DNA from: Atrina japonica
Lineage: Eukaryota; Mollusca; Bivalvia; Pterioida; Pinnidae
Assembly: GCA_030159075.1 (NCBI GenBank)
Contig: BROG01000003.1
Span: 2,303,501 to 2,367,500, forward strand
Reading direction: 5' to 3'
DNA: 64,000 bases
The translations under genes were made by a program, and so were the position numbers. Numbering within the stretch: the stretch's first letter is position 1; each line of letters begins with the position of its first letter. Positions 1 to 12,329 of this stretch are shown here, in pieces. The notes under the pieces were generated by a model, which searched no databases, was not told the DNA's origin, and saw nothing but the letters and a program-made list of their open reading frames with translations.

Positions 1-455
1 GTGGCTGGTTGGGGTGTGTGGGTGTGGGGTGGGGAGGGTCCGGTGGGGGGGCGGAGTTGGTGAGGGGTGGGGAAGTGGGGCGAGTTGGTCGCGAGGTAGG
101 GTATGGGGGGGGCTGTGGGTGCGGTGGGTGGGGTTTGTGGTGGGGTTTGTATGGGATGGTGTGGGGGGAGGTATGGGGGGCGGGTTGGTTTGAGGGTGGT
201 GGGGTGGGGGTGTTGGGGTGGTGGTGGGATTGGGGGAGGGGGTGGAGGAGGGTGTGGTGGGTGGGTTGTTGCAGTGGTGGGGGTTGGGAGTGGTGGTGGG
301 GGGTGCAGGGTTTGGGGTGGGTTGATAAATTTGGGTGGGTTTGGGGTGTGGTGGTGTTTTTGGGAGTGGTGCGATGTGGTGGGAGTGTGTAGGGGTTGGA
401 AAGGGGTGGATTGGGGGGTTGGGGTGGAGGGGTGGTGGGTGCTGTATTCATTGTT
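1..455. repeat. G-rich low-complexity tract (G-quadruplex prone)
   Basis: The plus strand is almost only G and T, with dozens of runs of three to eight G separated by short GT/GA spacers, then an abrupt change at about 440-460 to ordinary AT-rich sequence. It matches no telomere unit such as TTAGGG and has no clean period. The open frames across it give Gly/Trp/Val-only translations and are composition artefacts. Many four-run G clusters could fold as quadruplexes. Confidence 0.85.
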
Positions 456-1049
456 TCAGGAGAAATACATTATTCTTTGTGAGAGTAATATCATTTTGCT
501 GTTTATTACAAAGATAATGAATGGATCTGTGACGTAATATATAAACACCCATAATAAAACCATCGATATCTAAATAATTTATGGATGTCAACCAACGAAA
601 ACATTATCAAAATTAGACCCAGATTCCTTGCCTTTTATACTTAACATTTGTATATTCTTTTTAAGGACCCTGAATAACTTGTATAATATCTTCTGTATCA
701 TGCATCCCTGGCCAGCGGCAGCTCAAATACACTGGCTTAGCGATCGTCGTAAAGCCACCGCCCGGAATTGCAGAGCATAGTGAGTCCGGACCACGGTTTT
801 ACGACGATGTGACTTATCTTGTATCAAGGATAACTATTGTTATTAAATGAGCCGACATCTTCGTCAGTCGGCCTATTGGAGACGACATATATTACACCGT
901 ATATGTCTCTTGTTTAGTAACATACTTTGTAGTTACGGTAAATATTCACGTATGTAATATCCGACAATGAATCATTTCCCCATTTTGTCGTATTATCGTT
1001 ATTGTTCCCTTTTTGGTAAATAAAACAAAGAGTTGTTAGAAGACAACAA
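456..1049. other. AT-rich intergenic DNA, no gene seen
   Basis: Ordinary AT-rich sequence. A GC-richer patch near 705-800 contains no open frame of note. No exon, RNA gene or clear repeat could be supported. Confidence 0.5.
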
Positions 1050-1530
1050 AGCTCGCCGGAAATGGGTGTAAATTTTAAAAATAGGTGTTTGACCTACAAC
1101 TGTCAGGTTTTAAGGTCATGGTACGGTAAACGTTTTGATTCCTTCGGCTCGTTCTAAATGTCCAAGGTCAAGGTCACTACAGGTCAAACGTCATGACACC
1201 AAATGAAAGCTCTGGTCGTAAGAAATATGTATGTGAAATATCAATGCCCTATCACTCATGGTTTAAAATATATAGCCCAGTTTGATATTTTAAAAAAAAG
1301 TAGTTCAAAGTCCAAGGTCAAAGTCACTTGGTCAAAGGCCATGGCACCAAATGAAAGCTCTGATCAGAAGTTAGCTATATGTGAAATATCAAAGTCATGT
1401 CCCTTGCGGTTAAAAAGATATAGACCAGGTAAAAGTTTTGTCTACGGACGACAACGACGACGATGCCAGGGGTATGGCATTAGCTTCTCCGGACTTTCGT
1501 CCCGGGAAGCTAAAAAGGAGAACATCATAT
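1050..1530 (+). repeat. Dispersed repeat, family A, copy 1
   Basis: Contains two diverged copies of a segment with the core aatgaaagctctg, then gtgaaatatcaa and a phrase near 1465-1500 (ggtatggcattagcttctcc). The same blocks return in the same order at 56,880-57,480, so this is an interspersed element. The 112-residue open frame through it (1203-1541) is not a gene. Confidence 0.7.
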
Positions 1531-1595
1531 TTCAATTGTGAAACTTATGAATTAAAAAAAAAACACCATTTGGACTACAAGTGTGCGATTGAATA

Positions 1596-1612
1596 ATGGT
1601 TTTTGTTGTTGT

Positions 1613-1646
<34 letters not shown>

Positions 1647-1652
1647 GGTGGA
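1596..1652. repeat. Trinucleotide microsatellite (TTG, then ATG, then GGT)
   Basis: Three adjoining pure trinucleotide blocks that grade into each other by single substitutions, ending in about eight GGT units. Confidence 0.9.
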
Positions 1653-1879
1653 GATCCAGACCATTTTAGCATTTGTCTCTGGTATAAGATAAAATGGAGA
1701 AAGGCCCATTAAGAATGAACAGCAAAGATATATGCTAGACATCAATCTAATTGGCCGGACATTTGACCACTGTCAGTATTACGGGACAATATAGATAGCT
1801 GACCATGTTGACCTAACAAAGAAGCTGACAATAAAATACGGGGATGTGTTTTGAAATGCTACGAACTAAATATTTCTTA

Positions 1880-1970
1880 TTAACCCTGTCACCCATGAGT
1901 ATCTGAATGGTATGTTCTCTCCTATTGTTTAAGATAAGTCCATTATGGTTTGTAGGGTTGAAAGGGTTAA
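1880..1970. mobile_element. piggyBac-like MITE, copy 1
   Basis: A 91-bp palindromic element bounded by TTAA (1880-1883 and 1967-1970). The left arm reads ccctgtcaccc and the right arm gggttgaaaggg, so the ends are imperfect inverted repeats starting CCCT. TTAA target sites and C-rich termini are what the piggyBac superfamily shows. A second copy lies at 33,809-33,898. No coding capacity. Confidence 0.7.
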
Positions 1971-3274
1971 CTAAAATGCTCCTACATAAATGTAATGGAA
2001 TACCTCTTTTTACTGTTTTTCAATTGATTAACAAAGTACACACCAAACCAACCATTTTGAATACAAAATAAATAAAACGATTAATTTTATATTGGATATT
2101 GCTGTTCCGGATATAAAAGGCAAAGCTTCCGTGCGGAATTTAGCTAAACAGCAAACCTTTCCCGATTGGGAGTACTTCTGTTAATACTTATATAGTAAAA
2201 CTTTCGCGATAACCGCAGCACAAAGTAGGTTCTCATTTTGAAAGTTTAATAAATATTGAATGAAAATGTCGGGAAAGCCCTACATAGCGAAGTCTCTTGA
2301 ACCGAAATATTTGCTATACATGGGGATGGTTAGCTGTGTAGCACATTTTCCTAAGGACTACAGAAAAAAGTTTTGCCTTCAAATGGCAAGGTTTGCAATG
2401 TAGCAAAACTTCCCGACTAAGATGTTCTTTCGTTGGAGCTCGTGAAACATCAAAGCGAGGTAACTCCAAGATCAAATCACTCAGACAATCGCTACAATGC
2501 TTTTACAACATACAATGTTTTACTATCATATCTAACAAGGTGAACAAATTAAATACTAATATCATTGAGTGAAAAAATTAAATGAGAATATATTTTGCCT
2601 AATATCCATGAGCCACCAAATATTCATTCCCTCGTCAATTAATGTTACTGTTAAATTTGGGAAATTTTTTTGGGGAGGGGCGGTTGTTGTTGTTTTTTTC
2701 TTCCTTTTTTCTTTTTGGAACAGTTGTATTTCAATTTAAAATGTCCGAATTCCCTGATACTTTAAAGTGTACATGCGTTTCACGCAGTATTTAGATCAGA
2801 CCATTTTTCCACGTAAAGTTCAACACATTTCGGAGGTCCTGGAATGACTGTACAAAAATTATCAGAAGCTGTACACTATAAAGTGGTTTTGACGTCAAAT
2901 CAATTGTTTGTTTCAAAACATAGTGTAGACAAAAGCAGTTGTTGTTCAATATTTATCACAGAAGACAGATGAAATGTGTTTGTAAACTTTTTTGACCTTT
3001 TTTGAAAGTACTTCAGAAAATTCACCCATAACCACCTCGAAGTCTGTTCAATTTCTTAAGTAAAAATAAGTCCGAGGAACACGGAGACTGGGAGAGCTAT
3101 ATGTCATTCATTGATATTTTAAAGTCCCATAACTATCGCAAATGTTGATCTTATATTGATTACAGTTGAGCCTATTTCTATTGAAAACAACACGCCAAAT
3201 TTGGTTAAGACTTGAGGAAAGAAACTCAAAATTAACGAAAACCAAACTGTTGTGAACAAATAGATCGGACAAAG
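1971..3274. other. AT-rich intergenic DNA, no gene seen
   Basis: No exon-like segment with both splice signals and an open frame was found. Short poly-T tracts occur near 2660-2720. A trace of a cold-spot duplication around gcaaaccttt/gcaaggttt (2150-2410) may be an old inverted repeat. Confidence 0.4.
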
Positions 3275-5386
3275 TTTAAAGGGGAATTAGCTATCTTTAT
3301 CAATAAAGAAAATACATGTACTTCGATTTCTTCTACTTTTGCTACTTGTACTTGATGTACAATATCAAATAAGAACTAAAGGTGTATACAGGTATAAAAT
3401 ATCTTATACTCCTATATATTTTGTGAAAATAAGGTCAGGCCCAGTGTGGTATTTATATACAAATAGTAAGGTTGAGTTAATCAATTACAAGTGACAAAGT
3501 AACAAACCTGGGTTTATCAAGCAATTTTTGCAGAATAAATAGGAATTTAAGAATTGTTATGCCTGTGTATATATTTTTATTGTATGCCAATCTTAGTAGT
3601 AAAACGGGGGGAAATTATTTTTAAAAAAAAACAAAAAAAAAAACAAACAAACAAACAAAAAAACCCAAAAACACACACACACACACATCTTAGCTGAGTT
3701 TACAAGAAAAAAACCCATTTCGATTCATTCTACTTTTGCTACATGTACTTTATGTATAATATTAAAGGGACATTAGCTGTGTTTTATCCAAAATGTTTTT
3801 CTTCCTTATTCACTACTTAGATTGATATACAATAACAAAAAAAAGAGATGTTGTCCAATTCACATAAGATGGCGGGGACGGCGGAGTACTGAACCATTTG
3901 ATTATCAAACGGGTCATTCTACTGACTTTTCGGTTAGAACAAGCTGCACGGGAAAAACGTTTTATACCGCACTGGATATTCCCAATATCTTATTTATGAT
4001 GACAAATATTAACGATTACTCTAATCAGTGTAATTTTAATGTAATGCTTTATTATCTAAAATTTAAACTCGTCCAGGTAAAAAAAAATGGGTTCACAAGA
4101 CTCCATCCCGCCAGGTTATATGGATTTTACTAAATCGCCCATGTTTAGTGTTGACTATCCAGCCAACGATAAAACCGAATTTTCCAGATCTGGTGGAGAT
4201 TTCATGACCAATCTGTAGTGGATATAGAGCTTGTCATATAAGCTGCACGAGAAAAACGTTTTATTCCTCACTGGATACTCTCTTATGTATGGTGACAAGC
4301 AGGAACGATTACTCTAGTCATTGTAATTTTAATGCAATGCTTTATTACCTAAAATTTAAACTCGTCCAGGTCAAGAAAAGGTTCATAAGACTCCACCCGC
4401 CAGGTTATTTGGATTTTACTATACACAGGCATAAAAATTCTTAAATTCCTATATATTTTATGAAAACTGCTTGAGAAACCTAGGTTTGGCACTTTTTTTT
4501 ACTAGCTCAAATCTTACCATTTGTATATGAATACAACATTAGATCTGACCTTATTTTCACAAAATAAATAGGAACATAAGATTTTCTATGCCAGTATATA
4601 GCTCTTATTTGTTACTGTACATTACGTACAAGTAAGTAAAAGTAGAAAACAATCAAAATAATTTTTTTGGTAAACACAGCTAATGCCCCTTTAAATAAAA
4701 GCTATATAAGGAATAAAAAAAATCTTATATTCCTATCATGTTGTGAAAATAAGGTCAGGTCCAGTGTATTATTCATATACAAATAGTAAGGTTGAGTTAA
4801 TCAATTGCAATTGAAAAAGTGTCAAACCTGGATTTCTCCATCTTCCCAAGTCAAGGTTTTCAATCCACTCCGTTACTCAAACACCATGACAGAGTTGGAC
4901 TGTATAGTGTGACTTCGCGGCGTCGATTTTCATTGGCTGCGGGTACCATTTCATGAGTTAACCAGAACGCGTCTAACAATTGATCACGCATCGACCACAC
5001 GATAGAGGGAAAGTACGTAAACACAAAATAATGGCGACGTGCAGGCTATGCCACGAGTCTTTTCATTGGCTAAAATCAGGGGTCGGTGTCGGGACAGTCT
5101 AAGTGAAATTTTAGATCGGCGCCCGATGTCAACACCAGTGACCGCCAAATATGAAATGTAATCTGTTAAGGTATTTGAGGAACGCCGCGGATAAGAAAAC
5201 CTTGACTTATAAATGAAGATGTGGTTTCTCAAGAAATTTTCACAAAATATATTTATGCCTGTGTATATCTCTTTTTTTTTTTTGTTATTGTATATCAATC
5301 TAAGTTGTAAATAAGGAAAGATAATCTAAGTAATAGATAAGGAGAGAAATTTTTGGAAAAAAAAACACAGCTAACGTCCCTTTAAA
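3275..5386. mobile_element. Nested inverted-repeat elements with a shared terminal motif
   Basis: The motif tttaaaggggaattagct (3275) occurs again as aaagggacattagctgtg (3764) and inverted as cacagctaatgccccttt (4675) and cacagctaacgtcccttt (5367). Between them a block around aataaggtcaggcccagtg (3430) recurs at 4750 and inverted at about 4540, and ttgatatacaataac (3820) returns inverted at 5283. Blocks at 4000-4110 and 4290-4400 are direct repeats of each other. This fits several non-autonomous TIR elements of one family nested in each other. No transposase was seen. Confidence 0.65.
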
Positions 5387-5540
5387 AGAGAAATCAAAAT
5401 AATCATATGTCCCGCTATACGATCTCGGGGACACTAAGAATTCTGACCGTAAAATATCAATGGATGTACATTTATAGTCAACCAATCAGCGAACGTGTTA
5501 GATTCCATTACGAGTTCAAATGGAAAACAGGACGGCCTGT

Positions 5541-6740
5541 AAATAAAACCAGCGATATATGAAGCTAACACTGTTAGCTTTATATATCGCTGATAAAATT
5601 GATATATAACTGGAATTCACGACTTAGTTAATGAAATTATGTTATTAAACAACTGAAATACAGGCGATGAGTTTTTTTTTTTTAATAAAAGATCAGGTAA
5701 GCAAATATATAAGATCAATGTGTTGCTGTGAAAATGTCAGAGCATCCTGCGACGAAGAAAGTATATGGGAGAACGTCTACCCCTGATTTTAAAAGAAAGT
5801 AACTTAAAATCGGGGCAGAATTTCGGCCTAAGTCAGACCGTGCCAAAATGACTGTGAAAGTGCGTTGTTTTCATAAAATCATCAATTATTATTATCCTCA
5901 TTTGTAATGTTATCATTTTTCCACTTTTTGATTTACGAGGGGTTTTACCAAAAAGTGGAAATTATCATGTTTCCACTTTTTGGTAAACCCCTGGTAAATC
6001 AAATAGTGGAAACATGATAATGTTACAATTTTATACGGAAGCCAATAAAGTCTATTCGAAAAGAAAATATATTTATGTCGTTATTTCGACATACCATGTC
6101 GAAGTAACGACATTGTTATGTCGAATTAACGACAGATTATAATGAAAAATGGACATCATTATGTCGTAATAATGACATATTATAATGAAAAATCGACATA
6201 GCTATGTCGAAATAATGGCATTATGTCGAAATAAAGACACCGCTATGACGGAAATAAAAACGATATCGAAATATACCACGGGTATGGTGGTAAATGTAGA
6301 GTATGTATAGGTTAAGAAATTTTCTTTTTTTCGGTATGCATCAATATGAATCGTCCAATGCGCTTTGTTTTGTGAGTAAGTTAAAATTATTTTCCCGCAC
6401 TTCTTACAAAAACTAACAACCACGGACAATCGGACTATGAACTGTAATATGTAAGGAAGTGAAAAAAAAAAAATTCACTTGGCAGCCACTTCTGTACAAT
6501 GTATAAGTACAGAAAGTAAACTCAAATGGTATATCTAAGTCGGTTATAATTCATAAAGTACATTATATTTCAAATATTTATAATTGGATAAAAGTTATAA
6601 AATTTTTATTTTACTTCAAATTATATAATCTTCTTAAAGAACTGACTTGCGTCAGAGTTTCATGTTTGTGTGGTAGTAATTGTAATGTTTAATCAGCGAT
6701 ATATAAATATTAGCTTTATATATCGCTGGTTTAATTTATT
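5541..6740. mobile_element. About 1.2-kb foldback element with hairpin ends
   Basis: Both ends carry the same self-complementary block: gcgatatatgaagctaac followed by its inverted copy at 5550-5593, and gcgatatataaatattagc with its inverted copy at 6692-6731. The outer arms (accagcgatatat / atatatcgctggt) also match each other as TIRs. Inside lie a second large palindrome built on tttccactttttgg (5918-6020) and a run of alternating inverted atgtcg/cgacat motifs (6074-6236). No transposase frame. The superfamily is not identifiable from these ends. Confidence 0.65.
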
Positions 6741-7134
6741 GTAGGTCATATTTATTGGCATATGTTGTCGCCGTCATCTAGGCCGAACTTTCTGTCCCGA
6801 TTTTAAGGGATTTTTTTTGGTTTTTTATACCAATAAACGATGTCATCTTAACATCCCTGTTGTGGTTTGTAATCGTCTGATCCCTACGAAACCTTCATTT
6901 AAAAATCCATATCGTATCATCGTTAAGTTACTCCGCGACTAATTTCTGTGAAAACGCAGCGTTTCCACAGAAATTACACCGCCACATAAATAAAGCGAAA
7001 GTACACCATGATTATGTCCCCTTAGTTAATATTTTGACCACTGCGCCTGTGCTTATCAAAGTATGACAAGTACCTGTAAAACTGACTCAAAATTTACTTC
7101 CTGATTCAACTATCATCCACCTACTTCCCGTGTA

Positions 7135-7193
7135 ATGGACCGTCTTCTGTATACTTTGACTAAAGATGAAATGAGAAATATAGGATTATTTAG
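7135..7193 (+). CDS. Possible first coding exon of an unrecognised gene
   Basis: An ATG opens a 19-codon frame (begins MDRLLYTLTKDEM) that ends in a textbook donor, TTTAG|gtaagt, in phase 2. This looks like a first coding exon, but the family is not recognised. Candidate downstream acceptors at 8481 and 23,655 would both give an immediate stop in this phase. The acceptor at 8740 (strong polypyrimidine tract, tttgcag) would stay open and add a hydrophobic stretch. It could equally be a chance ATG or a non-coding leader with a short upstream ORF. Confidence 0.25.
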
Positions 7194-8764
7194 GTAAGTC
7201 ATATTTATTTCATAACTTGTTTTGAATTAAATTTTTCCTTACTTCAAAACATTGTGTATTCATTCATTGATATCTGGTTGGGTCAAAGCGGGGAGGCCAT
7301 CAAAGTTACAAATAAAACTTCCTTGTAGTTGTATACATATTTTGGGAGTTTCGTCCGGGCTGAACAAATAAAACATCGTTCAAATTCAGAAGAGATAACT
7401 TTATGAATCACTAATATCGTAAAATAATCAGGATTAAACGTGTTACAATGATGTTCATGTCAATAAATTTTAACATTTAAAAACTTTATTGTTTAATATA
7501 AATATATCTAAGGTCCTGCTTCGTGACGTTGTCAGATCCACTGAGAAAAGAAGTCAAATAGCAGATTTAGGTGTGCCTAGGATAATGAAAGTAATGTAGG
7601 ACCCATAATGTATTAATGACAAGATCTTTGGACGGAATCCCCCATAACCATGATAACAGACAAAGAACCACCAAGACTTGAAACAAAATTGTACTGACAA
7701 CCACATTCTGATACATACACTGCTACAGTGTATTGCCTGTTGAGGAAGAAAATTCACTAGCTGTCACATGTGCCATTTTTTGTCTTTTGTTTTCACTTCT
7801 TGCGGTAGTTTGATGGGTTATTTTATTATGATTATGTACACATACGACACTGCTGTAAAATCTTGCACACTATCTTCACAACACTTACTAATACTATCAG
7901 GAGTGGATCCAGGATTTTAAGGCAAAGGAGTTGCAAGTATAAGAATCTTTGCTGAGCACAGCAAGGTTAGAAAATTTCAGTAACGTATTCTCAATTTTCC
8001 ACCTATATAAAGACCTTTTATAGAAAATTAAAGATTTTACACATTTTTTCCCAACTAAATGGGGGCACAGCAGGGGTACTTCACAGTCTGAGTCTGCCTT
8101 AGTTACATTGTATGTTTTGTTAATGGACACACCAAATATACTTGTATAGTATGGCATAATGTGTATCTGTGAAAACAGGGAAAAAACAAATACAATGAAA
8201 CTTGTATATAAAGTCCTCCCTAGGGACACAACAAAACCAGTCTTTATAGGGATGTTGTCTTTATATAGAGGTTGATTTGTACAAAAATGGTACAATTGGG
8301 GACAGCAAAAGACAGATGGTAGCTAAAGCAGGTTTTACTGTAAATACAGAATAATTGAATATCTGTTTATCTTAAATCATTCATGAAAAACACATGAATC
8401 TAAAGATTTAGTGACACATGTTTTTAGTTAGGCTTAGATACCACTGCTGCTATTACTGACAAATTCTAATAGTATTTCAGATGACTGTACTAGTGTTACC
8501 GGTAATTCTTTTCATATCTGTGCAAGCTACAATTGTGGATACTGTTCAGAAGTTCACTATTGTCGTATTGACAAATCATGTTCCGCACGTTATATATTTA
8601 GTGCCATACACAAATATCATGTACATTGTAACAGTTACCAAAAAAGAGTTAATTAAACTTGTTACCTATAAATAAATTCTAATCATGCAAACATTCAAGA
8701 TTGTAAGATAAGCATAATCTTTCTTTTCCTGATTTGCAGAGGAGTCAGTACATTTATAAGATTT
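7194..8764 (+). other. AT-rich DNA with weak exon-like segments
   Basis: At 8481 a good acceptor (agtatttcag) is followed by 190 bp open in two frames. One starts with a hydrophobic ATG frame (MTVLVLPVILFIS); the other encodes a Cys-rich stretch (positions 8483-8650, about eight Cys). Neither joins in phase to 7135-7193. At 8740 another good acceptor is seen. A part resembling the gtgaaacc-type MITE (see 63,017) lies at about 8190-8342. No gene can be claimed. Confidence 0.25.
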
Positions 8765-8843
8765 ATTTTGTGCTCTTTTTATCTCGTATTTTGTGCTCTT
8801 TTTATCTCGTATTTTGTGCTCTTTTTATCTCGTATTTTGTGCA
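8765..8843. repeat. 23-bp tandem repeat, about 3.4 copies
   Basis: The unit, ttttgtgctctttttatctc plus gta, is repeated without mismatch, which suggests a recent expansion. It starts 25 bp inside the segment that follows the acceptor-like tttgcag at 8733-8739. Confidence 0.9.
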
Positions 8844-8939
8844 AGTTTTGATTAACAATTTACATGTATATTAATTAAATTATTTTTCAATGAATCATTA
8901 TCCCTTCAATACCTGTTGTCGGATTTACAGAAGTTTGAG

Positions 8940-9262
8940 ACCACTTGTTGTGGTCTAGTGGTCAACTTGCAAGTGGAAGGTCTTGGGTTCAACTGGAACC
9001 GGGTCATACCAAAGACTTTAAAAATGGTAGAGACTGTCCCTTTGTCAAGTGCTTGGAAAACAAAGTGAAAGACATGAGTCTTTCAAAGGAGACTGTCTTA
9101 AAACCAAGGTCCTGTGTTGTGCAAGGCATTGCACATAAAAAGAACTCCAGCTGCATTAGTGTCATTCTATAGCACTGGTCAAAATTTGTAGTACATCACC
9201 TAAAGCTGGTGACATCTTCGTATAAGTGAAAAGTTAATGGCAGATGTAAAAAGTACAAAGAA
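8940..9262 (+). mobile_element. tRNA-derived SINE, family 1
   Basis: Head with an A-box-like gtggtctagtggtcaac and a B-box-like gggttcaactgg, followed by a non-tRNA body (ggtcctgtgttgtgcaaggc) and a 3' part with ctggtgacatcttcgtataa. The body phrases recur inverted in the element at 30,806-31,118. Old and diverged; no clear target-site duplication. Confidence 0.65.
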
Positions 9263-9389
9263 AAAATCAAAACGAAACAAACAGTAGACAATTTCAAGAT
9301 TACCAAACAACACAATATTATATTCCTGACAGAAAATGTGTAGGCTTTTACCTTAAGGTAGATACTAAATATAAATTGCTAGAAATACA

Positions 9390-10325
9390 GTCAACTCTTG
9401 TTATATAATGGCCAGGTTGGGATCCAGTAAAATTGTCATTTTATCAAAGTTCCAGGCTTGGCGCCAAAATAAGATTGCATGAATATCCTTTGTTGTTATA
9501 TCACTATTAAATGTTAAACCTCAATTTAATATGATTGTATAAATGATATTAAAACGACTACAACAAATAAAATTCTTTTTATTTTTATTTTCGTTCTATC
9601 AATTTAATGAATTAGAAGGGCTAGAGAAAAAAACGTTATCTTTAAATGATTGGCTTGCAAAAATCTACCGATATTTTATTTTGGTGGAAAGTTTTTGGTC
9701 AACCCTTATGTGAGTTATTTCCTCTTTTTATGGATTTTTCTTGTTTTTGGATATTATTTAGAAAAGTATTAAAGGTAGAGGAAAAGTGAAAGATGCAAAA
9801 ATGCTCAGCATGCAAAGATCTACAAAAAAGTCAAAAAGGCCGAAATTGTCAGATTGCACCCTTTGGGAGTTATTTCCCCTTTTAGTGGATTTCTTATGTT
9901 TTTGACAGTTTTGTCCTATTATCTTGAAAAGTATAATGGATAGGGAGAAAGCGAAAGAAGCAAAAATGTTCAGCACACAAATATCTACAAAAGAATCAAT
10001 AAGAATGAAATTGTCAGGTTATTCTCATGAGAGTTATTTCTTATTTTAAGTGGATTTTTTCATGTTTTGGGCTGTTTTTTCCTATTATCCAGTGATCACC
10101 ATACAAAGATCTACAAAAAAATTATTATGCAAAAATTGTTTTGTGATCCTTAGCTTGTGAAAGTTATTTCCCATTTTTAATGGATTTTGCATGATTTTGA
10201 ATGTTGTTGCACATTATCTTGAGAGATCTGTTAAAAAGTAGGCAAGGCAAGTCAATTCTCCTTTTCAATGAATTTTTCATGCTTTTGGTTGCTTTTCAGT
10301 ATATTGTCAGTAAAATACATTTTGT
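9390..10325. repeat. Diverged long-period tandem repeat
   Basis: From about 9630 on, blocks containing caaaaatg.tcagca.gcaaa, gatctacaaaa, gagttatttcc and tggatttttcatg recur about four times with a period near 165-190 bp. Copies are much diverged. The segment at 9390-9430 looks like a fragment of a TIR element. No coding function is seen. Confidence 0.5.
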
Positions 10326-11270
10326 TCAGGTGATTATCAAGGCCTAACGATTCACTGATTTTCGTGTTTATTAGCCATTTTATCATCTTTTACACATTTT
10401 TATGTCTTCTGCAATGTTGACCAATTTTGCCAGCTGAGAGACTTAAGGCCCCTTGGATCTCTTGTTTTCCAAATAAACTTGAGTCCAAAGGTTTATTATC
10501 CTATAATGTGGAGCAGGTAATTTGAAGTTGATAACTGTGTAGGGCATCAATATTGTAAGCAGGAGACCATATTGTAAGCAGCTCAATTTCTTTTCTTTCA
10601 AATTCCATGTCTATATTAGAAAGGTTCACCTGTAAAATCATACTGGTATTTGTTACATATAAATACAACCATCAACCTCAGTGCCCCCACCATTAGAAAG
10701 ATTCCTGTTACCAGGGCAGGGACAGATCCAGGGATTTTCAGAGAGGTGGCTTAAAGTTTTATTTGGGGGGGGGGGGGGGGGCTGGGAGTTGATAAGGTGC
10801 TCTATGCATGAAAATTGTGCGTTTATTCTAAGTAAAGTATTGGACATCATGATTAAACTTTGGGATCTTTAGCTGACAAAGGCAGGGTGGATCCAAGATT
10901 TCAAGTTAGAGGGAGGAAGAGTGTATAATTATTTTCATTGAACATATGGTGACACAAACATTTTGGTAGTTTATTTTTATTAATTTTCCAACTTTTTATT
11001 ATTAAGATTTTTAATTTTTAAATAGTTTTTGCAAACTTCAGAATGCCGGAATACTGAAAAAATATTGTGCAATTCATATTGGTTTTTAATGTACATAGAT
11101 TTATGTTTTGGCATCCATAGGGGAGGGTGGTATGCACTTTATCCCCCTCCCTCTTGAATTTGCCAATGGTTTCAGAAAAAGACATCAAAGCCAGTCATTA
11201 CATTTAACTATGTATTAATTTGAGATGGAAGGTTTTGATATATATGTGTGTGTATATATATATGTGTGTG

Positions 11271-11305
<35 letters not shown>

Positions 11306-12000
11306 ATTTTATAATGGGGAGTTTATTATCTACACATTTTTATTGATTTTACATTTCACTCCCATATATTCATATAATAATTATAATGAACAAATGTAAT
11401 AAGACATTAGGAATATTATCTTACTTCATTAAATATTTTGGCATTATTATTGATAATGATTAATAGAATTTGTTTCCCATCTACAACATACGTCATATGG
11501 TTTTGAAACTAAAGGATGTACAACATCCCGATATATATCTGAATTATGTCACGATAAATAGAAGTTAGAAACAGGAAGTCACATGCCTCATTCACGGTAA
11601 ATACCAAGTGTACCTATATTAGGCATCTAATATGGCCATTACATTTCACTTTTATCATAGCTTCATCTAGTGAATCTGTGCAGCAAAAAAAAAATTTTCA
11701 TTCATGAAAACAAGGACACACTCACAAATACATTTGTACATCATGCTGCACAATCAAAGTATGTTTCCTATCACATTGTTATAGAATAAGTTAAGTACAG
11801 TGTACATGTAGTCAGGTTTTTATAGTTCACCTGGAATGAAGGGCCAAGTGTCATGGCCTACATGTACATGTAATTTCCAGCATCAGGATGGCATGAAAGG
11901 CCAAGTGAGCTATTGTCATGGCCTACATGTACATGTACATGTAATATCCAGCGTCAGCATGGCATGAAGGGCCAAGTGAGCTACATGTACATGTACATAT
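10326..12000. other. Intergenic DNA with homopolymer and TA/TG tracts
   Basis: Contains a run of about 18 G (10,767-10,783) and a compound (TA)n(TG)n microsatellite at 11,238-11,305. The Gly/Pro-rich open frames around the G-run are artefacts. Several catgtacatgtac self-complementary blocks lie at 11,860-12,000. No gene seen. Confidence 0.5.
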
Positions 12001-12017
12001 ATATTTCTAACACTTGG

Positions 12018-12126
12018 CTCATGTTTACAGGACCACTCACTTTGTTGTCCTTGCCTTTGTATGCTCACCACAATGTTTACAAGACCATTCACTTTGTTGC
12101 CCATGCCTTTGTATGCTCACCACAAT
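12018..12126. repeat. 52-bp tandem duplication
   Basis: A block starting at gtttacaggaccactcactt and ending at gtatgctcaccacaatg is present twice in tandem with a few differences. The second copy runs into gag|gtaggt, a donor-like site, but no phase-consistent exon could be built. Confidence 0.7.
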
Positions 12127-12329
12127 GAGGTAGGTGATGTATACATGTTTTTTATCCATCTTGTACATACAATGTATGTGCAGTGAAACCTTTCCTAAAT
12201 ACTACTACACTTAGCAGACCACCTTGCATTTCAGACCACAGATTTACTGTTTCTAGTTAAATACATGTATCTTGTAAGTATAGAACCTCATTATCAAATA
12301 AGGCTGAATTCAAAGTAACAAACACACAT

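Noticed and set aside
1..455. Telomeric repeat
   Set aside because: No TTAGGG or other regular telomere unit; the G runs have irregular spacing.
9..537. Gly/Trp/Val-rich frames in the first 500 bp
   Set aside because: G-rich low-complexity DNA; composition artefact.
12030..12130. Exon ending in gag|gtaggt at about 12,127
   Set aside because: The phase that would fit 13,745 contains a stop; the segment is a 52-bp tandem duplication.
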